From contig NZ_DXUU01000005.1 in NCBI RefSeq assembly GCF_019417665.1, positions 34,746 to 98,745 on the forward strand: 64,000 nt of DNA, given 5' to 3'. Each line of letters starts with the position of its first letter. Position 1 is the stretch's first letter. Both the position numbers and the translations under genes were made by a program. The stretch comes from Ruminococcus sp. (lineage in GTDB: Bacteria; Bacillota; Clostridia; Oscillospirales; Ruminococcaceae). Under the pieces are notes generated by a model. It did not search any database, was not told the DNA's origin, and worked only from the letters and a program-made list of their open reading frames with translations. Of this stretch, positions 37,399-44,444 are shown in pieces.

Positions 37399-38097
37399 AT
37401 GAAGAACCAGGTGGTCGCATGGGACAGTTTACTCGGAAATGTGCTGATTGAAGATTATTTCATTCACATGTGCGGACTGCATAAGGACAAGGCGGCTTTG
37501 CAGAAGAAAAAGGCATATGCCATGCAGTGTCTGAAAAATGTGCTGGAGCAGTCTGTGATCTATACGCTGGTCTCTTCTTACGATGCTTCCTGTATTTCTG
37601 GCAGAGAGATCCGCATTGCTGATCAGATTTTTGTTTGTCCGGTACTGGACACTGTTTCACTGGAGAATGTAATCGCCCTGTATACTTTTGCGCTGACCTG
37701 CGGTGATACTGAGGCGCCGGATTCTCGTGTGCTCCAGCAGGCATATTATGATATCGGCGGTACGGCAATTGCAGATGCTGCAAGAGATCTGCTGCAGCAT
37801 TGGATACGGAAACAGTACGGAGCAGAGGAGTATGTTGTCTCCGATGCCTTTGGCCCGGGATTTTACGGAATGCCGGCGGCAGATGTGGAGAAATTCTTTC
37901 AGTTCATGGATTGTGAACGCATCCATCTGTCACTGATGCCCAGCGGATTTATGTTGCCGGCAAAAAGCTGTGTCGGCTTTTTTCTAGTGACAAAGACTGC
38001 GGCAGATCTGCCGGCGCTGGACTGTGCTCATTGTCTGGGACACGGGAAAACATGCAATTATTGCAAGGCAGGGCGCATGTACCTGAATGACAAATAA
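37399..38097 (+). CDS. Methionine synthase activation domain-like protein with C-terminal Cys cluster
   Basis: A 232-residue protein. The segment FGPGFYGMPAADVEKFFQF followed by ERIHLSLMPSGFMLPAKS (about 155-195) resembles the SPGYG...L.P..SV region of the cobalamin-dependent methionine synthase activation domain, which binds SAM to re-methylate inactive cob(II)alamin. The C-terminus has CAHCLGHGKTCNYCKAG, a C-x2-C-x6-C-x2-C cluster that could hold zinc or Fe-S. Stand-alone proteins of this type are found near corrinoid methyltransferases. It precedes the mtm/pyl region, so a role in corrinoid methylation or reactivation is plausible but inferred. ATG 37399 follows CGGAGGTG; a TTG at 37321 would only extend the frame. 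Confidence 0.65.
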   Translation: MKNQVVAWDSLLGNVLIEDYFIHMCGLHKDKAALQKKKAYAMQCLKNVLEQSVIYTLVSSYDASCISGREIRIADQIFVCPVLDTVSLENVIALYTFALTCGDTEAPDSRVLQQAYYDIGGTAIADAARDLLQHWIRKQYGAEEYVVSDAFGPGFYGMPAADVEKFFQFMDCERIHLSLMPSGFMLPAKSCVGFFLVTKTAADLPALDCAHCLGHGKTCNYCKAGRMYLNDK

Positions 38098-38220
38098 ACA
38101 GGCTTTGTATTTCATGGAGATTTTGTCAGAGAATAATTTCGAGCTTATCGAAGCAGCTTGCTGATATCCAACAGCTGCTTGATCATGGCATGGGAGCCAG
38201 AAAAGGGATCGAATTCTGAA
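38098..38220 (+). pseudogene. cobO relic with internal deletion
   Basis: Two short matches to the cobO locus are joined. About 38101-38140 resembles the DNA just upstream of cobO (25474-25512). 38150-38218 reads KQLADIQQLLDHGMGARKGIEF and a stop, matching cobO residues around QKQFADIVQLLEKG fused to its last residues GVGARKGIEF. Everything between is gone, including the P-loop. A cobO-type terminator follows. It is a dead copy, and its position suggests the region was assembled by duplication of the cobO end. Confidence 0.75.
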
Positions 38221-38234
38221 AGCTTATAGGAAGA

Positions 38235-38299
38235 AAAAACGGCAGTGTGCCGGACTTGTACATCAATGGCGATGTGCAGACCGATGCGCTGTCGTTTTT
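38235..38299 (+). terminator. Second copy of the cobO terminator
   Basis: A 12-bp stem with two G-U pairs (AAAACGGCAGTG with CGCTGTCGTTTT), followed by T residues, lies around the same ACATC/GATGT inner hairpin as the terminator at 26081-26145. About 35 inner bases are nearly identical in the two copies. It should end transcription 20 bp before the PucR gene. Confidence 0.75.
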
Positions 38300-38320
38300 G
38301 ATGTTATAGGAGGCGATTTT

Positions 38321-39913
38321 ATGGCTGTAAATAGCTATATTCTCAAGGAATTGTTTCCGGATCGGATTGCCGGAAAAATCACAAGCAGCAAATATCAGTA
38401 TCCCATAAAATACGCTACCATTTACAATCCGCTGCTGCGAGTCAAGTCGGATGCGGTTTATCTGGTGGTAAACCCCAAGGAATTTCCCTGGGACTGTCAG
38501 AATGTCAGAAGTACCTTTGTGATCCTAGGACATCTGAAACCGGAGATACTAAAAGAGACATGTCACGATGTGATCTGTGTCAGAAGTGACTGCGGTCTGG
38601 GAAAGATTTATGAGACCATTCTGGAACAAATCGATCTCTACGGACGCTGGGAAGAGGAAATGAACCGGATCCTGCTTCAGGGCGGCAGTGCAGGGGAACT
38701 CTGTCAGACAGCGGTGCCTTTTTTCGAAAATCCCATGCTGATTGCAGCAAGCGATTTCAAGGTCATCGCAGCAGGAGAGTCCAGACTTCATCCATTCTCT
38801 CAAAAGGTACAGGATGAAAACGGATATCTCAGAGAACCTCGCATCGTCAGCCTGCTTTCGGGAACTGTTTCCGCACAGCGGAGCGAAAATGTGCACTTCA
38901 ATATCACTTTCGACAACAAGATCAGTACTCTGCGAATGACCATCGAATCCCACCAGCAGGTGCTAGGGTATGTCTGTATTGACGATACGGCCCGACCCTT
39001 TACCGATGCGGATTATACACGGCTCTGCATGATGGAACAGTATATCCGAAAATACATGCAGATATCGCCCAATTTCCGGAATGCTGCATTCCAGAACCTG
39101 AAAGGTTGTCTGACTGAGTCACTTCATACTGGACAGGTCAATGTCTTTGAACTGCACTCTGCACTGAATGCGATGCACTGGAAAATGGAAGATACATATC
39201 AGTGCTGTGCTCTTCGGATACGTGACCGCCAGGCGAAACAGCATGTTGCCAATTATCTGTGCGGCTACATGGAACACCACGCTAACGGTTTGGTGACCAT
39301 CCGGCATAACGACAATGTCTATGTGTTTTGTAATCTGGAGCAGATGGAACTGGATCAGGAGCAATGGCGTGTATATCTGGAGAAGCTTGGAACAGATTAC
39401 GGCGTTTCTGCCGGACTGAGCACACCCTTTGAAAATGCCGCATTTTTGTGCGATTATTTCCGCCAGGCGGAGGCGGCGCTGCAATTCTGCACAGAACAGA
39501 AACGGCAGATGGGTGTGTTCTTCTTTGAGAAATGCCGGCTCTCCTATATTTTACAGCATGGTCTCGGATCGCTGCCCCTGAGGGTGCTGCTCACCCGGGA
39601 AATGCAGACATTTTTGGAGACAGATGCGGAGAATCACTTTGAGAACTATAAGATACTCCGCTGTTATATCCGCAACAACCTGAACATTTCCGAGACAACG
39701 GCGGAGCTTTTCCTGCACCGCAGCTCTCTGATCTACCGGCTGGATAAGATCAAGAAAATGCTGGAATCCGACCTTTCCCAGAAGGAGGAACAGCTGTATC
39801 TCCGGTTGGTTTGTTATGGTATTGATGCGTGCTATCGGGAACAGCTGGAGGCGGACGATGCTGCGGAAGAGACAGAGGATGCCTTGCTCCGGCAGAACCG
39901 CACCAGTGCATGA
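38321..39913 (+). CDS. PucR/CdaR-type regulator, probable regulator of methylamine genes
   Basis: A 530-residue regulator. The N-terminal part (about 1-110) resembles a PucR purine-catabolism-type domain, the middle (about 120-300) may be a GAF-like sensor, and the C-terminus has the PucR helix-turn-helix (NNLNISETTAELFLHRSSLIYRLDKI, about 452-480). AGGAGG precedes ATG 38321. It lies immediately upstream of the mtmC promoter on the same strand, so control of the mtm/pyl operon in response to an amine or corrinoid is the likely role (inference from position). The ending EEETEDALLRQ is acidic and unstructured. Confidence 0.8.
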   Translation: MAVNSYILKELFPDRIAGKITSSKYQYPIKYATIYNPLLRVKSDAVYLVVNPKEFPWDCQNVRSTFVILGHLKPEILKETCHDVICVRSDCGLGKIYETILEQIDLYGRWEEEMNRILLQGGSAGELCQTAVPFFENPMLIAASDFKVIAAGESRLHPFSQKVQDENGYLREPRIVSLLSGTVSAQRSENVHFNITFDNKISTLRMTIESHQQVLGYVCIDDTARPFTDADYTRLCMMEQYIRKYMQISPNFRNAAFQNLKGCLTESLHTGQVNVFELHSALNAMHWKMEDTYQCCALRIRDRQAKQHVANYLCGYMEHHANGLVTIRHNDNVYVFCNLEQMELDQEQWRVYLEKLGTDYGVSAGLSTPFENAAFLCDYFRQAEAALQFCTEQKRQMGVFFFEKCRLSYILQHGLGSLPLRVLLTREMQTFLETDAENHFENYKILRCYIRNNLNISETTAELFLHRSSLIYRLDKIKKMLESDLSQKEEQLYLRLVCYGIDACYREQLEADDAAEETEDALLRQNRTSA

Positions 39914-39986
39914 AATTGTCTGTCTGTGAAAAATGACAGAAACAGATGTCGGTTTCGTCAAAAATAAGGAATGTACCGAGAAAACG

Positions 39987-40015
39987 TTGTCACCCATGAC
40001 GGGGTTTGCTATAAT
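39987..40015 (+). promoter_or_regulatory. Promoter of the mtm/pyl operon
   Basis: TTGTCA (39987-39992), a 17-bp spacer and TATAAT (40010-40015) form a near-consensus sigma-A promoter. The start would be near 40022, about 64 nt before mtmC. The upstream DNA holds short imperfect repeats (CTGTCTGTG, CAGAAACAG) that could bind the regulator. Confidence 0.8.
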
Positions 40016-40085
40016 AGAGACATCAAAAGGGAACAGCACCGGTTCACTTTGGATATCAAAATGATGATTTGAGGAGGTTCTTACA

Positions 40086-40748
40086 ATGAGCAAAGAAGAA
40101 ATTTATGAAAAGCTCAAGAATGCGATCGTTGAGATGGATGAGGACATGGCAACAGAAGCTGCTAATGCAGCGCTGGAAGCTGGTCTGGATCCGCTGGATT
40201 GCATCTCCGGCGGTCTGTCCGCTGGTATGCAGGTCATGAGCGACCTGTTCGACGAAGGCGAGGCTTTCGTTCCGGAACTGCTGATGGCTTCTGAAGCATT
40301 TGACGCAGCAGTTACCATTCTGACAAGCGGCATGAGCGATGAGCAGAAAAATTGCAGCTCTGCCGGTAAGGTTGTCATTCACACCGTTCAGGGTGATATT
40401 CATGATATCGGCAAAAACATCGTAAAGACCATGCTTTCTGCGAACAATTTCGAAGTGGTTGACATGGGCAGAGATGTTCCGGTGGAGGACGTTGTTGCAA
40501 AGGCAAAGGAGATCGGCGCAGATCTGATCGTAGGCTCTGCACTGATGACCACCACAATGCCGGCACAGAGAGATATCATCAACCTGCTGAAGGAAGACGG
40601 TGTGCGTGATGACTACATTTGTATGTTCGGCGGCGCTCCGGTTTCGGAGAGCTGGTGTGAGCAGATCGGTGCAGACGGTTATTCCGAGACTGCAACTGAC
40701 GCTGTTACTGTTGCCAAAGAACTGATCGCAAAGAAGAAGGGAGCATAA
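40086..40748 (+). CDS. mtmC: Monomethylamine corrinoid protein
   Basis: The cobamide carrier methylated by MtmB. In 220 residues an N-terminal helical cap (about 1-90) precedes a Rossmann-like B12 domain. DIHDIG at 104-109 supplies His106 as lower cobalt ligand, with GSALMTTTM near 152 and FGGAPVS near 180 completing the site. AGGAGG precedes the ATG, and mtmB starts 6 bp after its stop. The pairing with an unmistakable mtmB makes MtmC the best name within the MtmC/MtbC/MttC family. Confidence 0.93.
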   Translation: MSKEEIYEKLKNAIVEMDEDMATEAANAALEAGLDPLDCISGGLSAGMQVMSDLFDEGEAFVPELLMASEAFDAAVTILTSGMSDEQKNCSSAGKVVIHTVQGDIHDIGKNIVKTMLSANNFEVVDMGRDVPVEDVVAKAKEIGADLIVGSALMTTTMPAQRDIINLLKEDGVRDDYICMFGGAPVSESWCEQIGADGYSETATDAVTVAKELIAKKKGA

Positions 40749-40754
40749 GGAAAC

Positions 40755-42146
40755 ATGAATGCAGTTGGAAAAAATGTCACTGTTTTCGATGTGTATGACC
40801 GTGCAAAAAACGGTCCGAAGATGGACGAGAAGGAGTGGGACTTTAAAGTTATCCCACAGACTGCCCGTGCTCTGAAGAAAAAGTACAACATCAAAATGGA
40901 CAAGTCCGTGATCGTTCCGGAAGATAAGGAACTGATCAACAATCTGTTTCAGGCTGGTCTGGAAATGCTGGAGACCTGCGGTGTATACTGCATTGATACC
41001 GGCAGAGTCATCAAGTATACCAGGGATGAGATCCTGCATGCGATTGCATCTGCACCGGATCATTTCCAGTACGGCGAAGGTCAGGAGGCGATCCAGGTAG
41101 TACCTCGTTCCTATGACAGTGCAAAGGCGCCTGTCATCCAAGGCGGTCCGACTGGTTCTCCGTGTTCGGAACAGCTGTTCCTGCCGATCCACCAGGCATA
41201 TGCACAGGAACCCATCGTGGATACCATCGTTGACGGCGTTATGCAGACCGTAATGGGTAAGGATCCGGTTCCGGGTTCACCGTGGGAACTGATGGCAGTT
41301 CGTTCCGAGGCTCTGCAGGTACGTGAAGCACAGATGAGAGCCGGCCGCAGCGGCATGGGATTGTAGGGGAACGAAACTTCTCTCAGCGCAGCTGGTGTAA
41401 TTGAAGCAGACTTCCCGGGCGGCATGAGAACCAATGACTCCCACGAAGTTTCCCAGCTGAACGAGCTGAAAATCGACGTTAGTGCTCTTTGTGTAGGTGC
41501 GCATTATGCAATGGAAGGTGCTTGTGTCATGGTCGAGCAGATGCCGATCTATGGCGGCTATTCCGGCGGCCTGGAAGAGACCACCATTGTCGATGTTGCA
41601 ACAACTCTGAACTCTTTTGTCATGATGCAGGGTTCCTGGCATCTGGACGGCCCGGTACATGTCCGCTGGGGCATTACCACTGCAAGAGAAGCACTTGCAG
41701 TTGCCGGTCACGCAGCAAGAGCAATTGAGGCGAACACACACCTGATCCTAGGTAACCAGTACTACACATTGGCTGGTCCGTGTACCGTAATGTGCCTGCT
41801 GGAAACTGCAGCACAGGCGATCACCGACACCATCAGCGGCCGTGAGATCCTGTCCGGTGTTGCGTCCAGAAAGGGCGTATTCACTGACCAGTTTACCGCA
41901 ATGGAAGCCAGAATGATGGGTGAGGCAGCACATGCCGTTGCCGGTATGGATCTGCACGAGGTGAATGTTCTGCTGGACAAGCTGGTTGCAATGTACGAGA
42001 AGGACTATAAGACGGCTCCGGAAGGCAAGACTTTCCCGGAATGCTACGATGTCGTAAAGCTCGTACCGACCGACGAGTACATTCAGGTGTATGACGAGGC
42101 AGTCAAGATCCTGACCGATCTGGGTCTGACCTACTGGAACAAATAA
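40755..42146 (+). CDS. mtmB: Monomethylamine methyltransferase MtmB, with in-frame amber codon read as pyrrolysine
   Basis: Transfers the methyl group of monomethylamine to the Co(I) of MtmC. The frame runs 463 codons, with one internal TAG at codon 204 (41364-41366) between AGRSGMGL and GNETSLSAAG. The two halves are in the same frame, and the protein matches archaeal MtmB along its length, for instance VQGGPTGSP, DSHEVSQLNELKID, EETTIVDVAT and SGREILSGVAS. From memory the Pyl of Methanosarcina MtmB is residue 202 of 458, inside GRPGMGV-Pyl-GPETSLSA, the same context. A full set of pyl genes and tRNA-Pyl follows, so this is one gene, not a split pseudogene. AAGGA precedes the ATG. Confidence 0.96.
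41364..41366 (+). other. Pyrrolysine codon (TAG) in mtmB
   Basis: Amber codon inside mtmB at the position of the active-site Pyl. Downstream bases can form a two-part hairpin: GGGAA (41367-41371) with TTCCC (41412-41416) and inside it CTTC (41377-41380) with GAAG (41403-41406). Its place resembles the PYLIS element described after the archaeal mtmB UAG, whose need is disputed; the folding here is my reading only. Confidence 0.93.
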
Positions 42147-42184
42147 CTGACGCTTGCATGAATACAGTGCTCCTGTGATCGAAT

Positions 42185-42288
42185 TTGCCTGCTCAGGGAA
42201 GTAGGGAATTTGATAACATGGGATACGCTTAAATAACGAAATGAGAACAGCAGCTTTGTGCCTGAGGGCTTGCCTGCTCAGGGAAGTA
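42185..42288 (+). repeat. Pair of identical 19-bp direct repeats upstream of tRNA-Pyl
   Basis: TTGCCTGCTCAGGGAAGTA occurs at 42185-42203 and again at 42270-42288, both between mtmB and the tRNA gene, 85 bp apart. In the second copy CTCAGG pairs with CCTGAG (42261-42266) just upstream. Exact repetition in such a short spacer suggests a duplicated control or processing element. Confidence 0.6.
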
Positions 42289-42328
42289 TGGGAGTCATAA
42301 AGTACATTGCCGGCAGTCTCATTTCGTT
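42235..42328 (+). promoter_or_regulatory. Long-stem RNA element ending next to tRNA-Pyl
   Basis: AACGAAATGAGA (42235-42246) is perfectly complementary to TCTCATTTCGTT (42317-42328). The 12-bp stem encloses 70 nt holding the CCTGAG/CTCAGG hairpin and one 19-bp repeat, and ends 5 nt before the tRNA. No known riboswitch consensus fits. A processing site for tRNA release or a control element is possible; both are inference. Confidence 0.5.
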
Positions 42329-42333
42329 CATGC

Positions 42334-42405
42334 GGAGGGTGAATCGAAGTGATTATATGGACTCTAAATCCGTACAGCCGGGTGCAACACCGGGACTCTT
42401 CGCCA
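42334..42405 (+). tRNA. pylT: tRNA-Pyl (anticodon CUA)
   Basis: Amber-suppressing tRNA charged by PylSc/PylSn. The fold has the tRNA-Pyl hallmarks: acceptor GGAGGGT with ACTCTTC (7 pairs, two G-U), a single base G before a 4-bp D stem (AATC/GATT) with a small 5-nt loop, one base, a long 6-bp anticodon stem (TATGGA/TCCGTA), loop CTCTAAA with CTA at 42364-42366, a 3-nt variable loop CAG, and an encoded G-CCA end. The T loop is TGCAACA, as I recall for Desulfitobacterium tRNA-Pyl. The T stem CCGGG/CCGGG has a G-G mismatch in the middle; a 4-bp stem with an 8-nt loop is the alternative. Confidence 0.95.
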
Positions 42406-42440
42406 AGAAACAGCAAGCATCGTCAGGTATTATCATGACG

Positions 42441-42476
42441 AAAGGAGAAGTGTCAGGGGATGCTTCTCCTTTTTTC
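42441..42476 (+). terminator. Terminator or attenuator after tRNA-Pyl
   Basis: A 10-bp stem AAAGGAGAAG/CTTCTCCTTT with a 12-nt loop is followed by T residues, just before the ribosome site of the next gene. It should separate abundant mtmC-mtmB-pylT RNA from lower expression of the downstream reactivase and pyl genes. A small CGTCA/TGACG hairpin (42421-42440) precedes it. Confidence 0.8.
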
Positions 42477-42496
42477 ATAAGGAAGAGGTGAAGAAA

Positions 42497-44392
42497 ATGG
42501 GGAATAAGATCATTTTTCAGCCCTTTGGCGTGCAGTGTGTAGATGCTTCTTCGGAGGAAACGCTGCTTCAGATCGCTCAGCGTGCAGGCGTTGGGATAGA
42601 TGCTGCCTGCGGCGGTGCCGGAGCCTGCGGAAAATGTAAACTCAGGGTTATTTTCGGTACATTTGAGGGATACGGTATCCACAGTGACGAAACACATCTG
42701 ACGGAAATGACCGCAGAAGAATACAGGCTGCTTTCTGAAACGGAACGGCAGGAAGGCGTCCGGCTGGCCTGTATGACCTGTCCCAGAGGTGATCTTGTGA
42801 TCGAAGTGCCGCAGAAAAGCCGTCTGGCACAGCAGGTGGTGCTTTCTGACGGAAAATCAAAAGCGATTCCGCTTCACCCGGCGGTGCATACCTATTGCGT
42901 GACGCTGCCCAAAGCAACGCTGGAGGATCACCGAGATGATGCCAGCCGGCTTTGCGATACCCTTCATGCAGTTTTTCCGGCACTGTCGGAAACGCTGGAA
43001 CTGGATCTTGCCGTGCTGCGGCAGCTGCCGCGTGTACTGCAAAAAGGACACTGGCGTGTCAGTGTTACAGTGTGGCAGAATAAGAGGATCATTGGTGTTC
43101 AGCCAGGGACAGAGGACGGATGCTACGGCGTGGCAATTGACATCGGAACAACGACCATTGCCGCATATTTGTGTGACTGTAATACCGGTGAGACGGTACA
43201 GGTCGCCTCTATGATGAATCCCCAGGTGCGGTTCGGAGATGATGTGTTGGCACGTGTTTCCCATTGTATGCTGCAAGAAAAGAGTTTGGAACAGCTGCAT
43301 GAGATCCTCATGGACGGACTGAACAAGTTGACCGGAGAAATGGCAGAGAAACAAGGTATCTCCCCGGAACAGATCGGGGAATTTGTGCTGGTGTGCAATC
43401 CGGTAATGCACCATATTGCACTGGCAATTCCACCGGATTCTCTGGGCGCATCGCCTTTTGCAGCGGTTTCCAATGCGGCCATAGATGTACCGGCAAAGGA
43501 AATCGGACTTGTTGGCATGGCTGGCGCCAATGTGCATATGCTGCCGTTGGCGGCAGGCTTCGTGGGGGCAGACCATGTGGCGGTACTGATTGCAGAGGAA
43601 CCCCATCAGCAGGAGGAAATGCAACTGGTCATTGATATTGGTACAAACAGCGAGATCTGCCTCGGAAACCAAGAACATCTCTATGTCACATCTTGCGCTA
43701 CAGGTCCGGCACTGGAAGGTGCTCACATTCAGTGCGGTATGCGTGCAGCAGACGGTGCGATTGAACGAGTGACCATTGACCCGGAAACCCTGGAGCCGAC
43801 ATTACGTCTAATCGGGGATCAGACGATTCCCCAGGGCATTTGTGGTTCGGGGATACTGGATGCAGTTGCCCAGATGGCACATACCGGGATCTTGGAACCG
43901 AGCGGCAGATTTTCCAAAACGCTGCAATCAGAACGCATCCGGATGGACGCAAAGGGAAAACCGGAATATGTACTGTATTTTGCTCGGTCTCCCCTGGAGC
44001 ATGACATTGTGGTCACGGCGAAGGATGTCCGTGCTGTACAGCTGGCAAAAGCGGCGCTCTATGCCGGTGCAAAGGCACTCATGCAGCAGTGCGGTTCAAC
44101 GCAGATCTCCGCAGTGACTCTCGCCGGAGCCTTTGGCAGTTATATTGACCGACATTCTGCATTGCAGCTGGGAATGTTTCCGGATTGTCCTGCGGAGCAG
44201 ATTTCTGTGTCGGGCAATGCAGCCGGCGTCGGTGCACGATATGCTCTCCTGAATGTGGAAAAGCGGCAGGAAGCGCAATGGCTTGCGGAACACGTGGTCT
44301 TTGTGGAGACCGCCATGGATGCAGAATTCCAGATGATGTTCTCCGATGCTATGTGGATTCCCCATAAAAAGGATCATTTTGCAAATTCATGA
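42497..44392 (+). CDS. Corrinoid activation/regeneration ferredoxin protein (RACo/RamA type, DUF4445)
   Basis: ATP-dependent reductive activator returning oxidised Co(II) corrinoid to Co(I). In 631 residues the N-terminal [2Fe-2S] domain has Cys38, Cys44, Cys47 and Cys92 (ACGGAGACGKC and RLACMTC), a linker (about 100-215) follows, and the ASKHA-type activator domain has AIDIGTTTIAAYL near 218 and VIDIGTNSEI near 380. An in-frame GTG at 42488 exists, but AAGAGGTG serves ATG 42497. Bacterial RACo is 2Fe-2S, while archaeal RamA is 2x4Fe-4S, so this is the bacterial type. Its place between pylT and pylB ties it to MtmC. Confidence 0.92.
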   Translation: MGNKIIFQPFGVQCVDASSEETLLQIAQRAGVGIDAACGGAGACGKCKLRVIFGTFEGYGIHSDETHLTEMTAEEYRLLSETERQEGVRLACMTCPRGDLVIEVPQKSRLAQQVVLSDGKSKAIPLHPAVHTYCVTLPKATLEDHRDDASRLCDTLHAVFPALSETLELDLAVLRQLPRVLQKGHWRVSVTVWQNKRIIGVQPGTEDGCYGVAIDIGTTTIAAYLCDCNTGETVQVASMMNPQVRFGDDVLARVSHCMLQEKSLEQLHEILMDGLNKLTGEMAEKQGISPEQIGEFVLVCNPVMHHIALAIPPDSLGASPFAAVSNAAIDVPAKEIGLVGMAGANVHMLPLAAGFVGADHVAVLIAEEPHQQEEMQLVIDIGTNSEICLGNQEHLYVTSCATGPALEGAHIQCGMRAADGAIERVTIDPETLEPTLRLIGDQTIPQGICGSGILDAVAQMAHTGILEPSGRFSKTLQSERIRMDAKGKPEYVLYFARSPLEHDIVVTAKDVRAVQLAKAALYAGAKALMQQCGSTQISAVTLAGAFGSYIDRHSALQLGMFPDCPAEQISVSGNAAGVGARYALLNVEKRQEAQWLAEHVVFVETAMDAEFQMMFSDAMWIPHKKDHFANS

Positions 44393-44444
44393 GCCTGTGT
44401 ACTGCATAACGGACAGGTATTCATAAGAAAAGAGGAACAAAACC

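Noticed and set aside
41364..41423. mtmB as a pseudogene cut by a nonsense mutation.
   Set aside because: The TAG is at the known Pyl position, both sides are fully conserved, and the whole Pyl system follows.
42205..42240. A separate promoter for tRNA-Pyl (TTGATA near 42210).
   Set aside because: No acceptable -10 box lies at 16-18 bp; cotranscription with mtmCB is simpler.
42334..42405. The CCGGGTGCAACACCGG hairpin first looked like the P5 hairpin of a third cobalamin riboswitch before the reactivase gene.
   Set aside because: The surrounding bases fold as a complete tRNA-Pyl with CUA anticodon and encoded CCA, and no B12 box or other aptamer blocks follow.
42258..42491. A 77-codon + strand frame (MPEGLPAQG...) between mtmB and the reactivase.
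   Set aside because: It runs straight through the tRNA-Pyl gene and a terminator, has no ribosome site and resembles no family.
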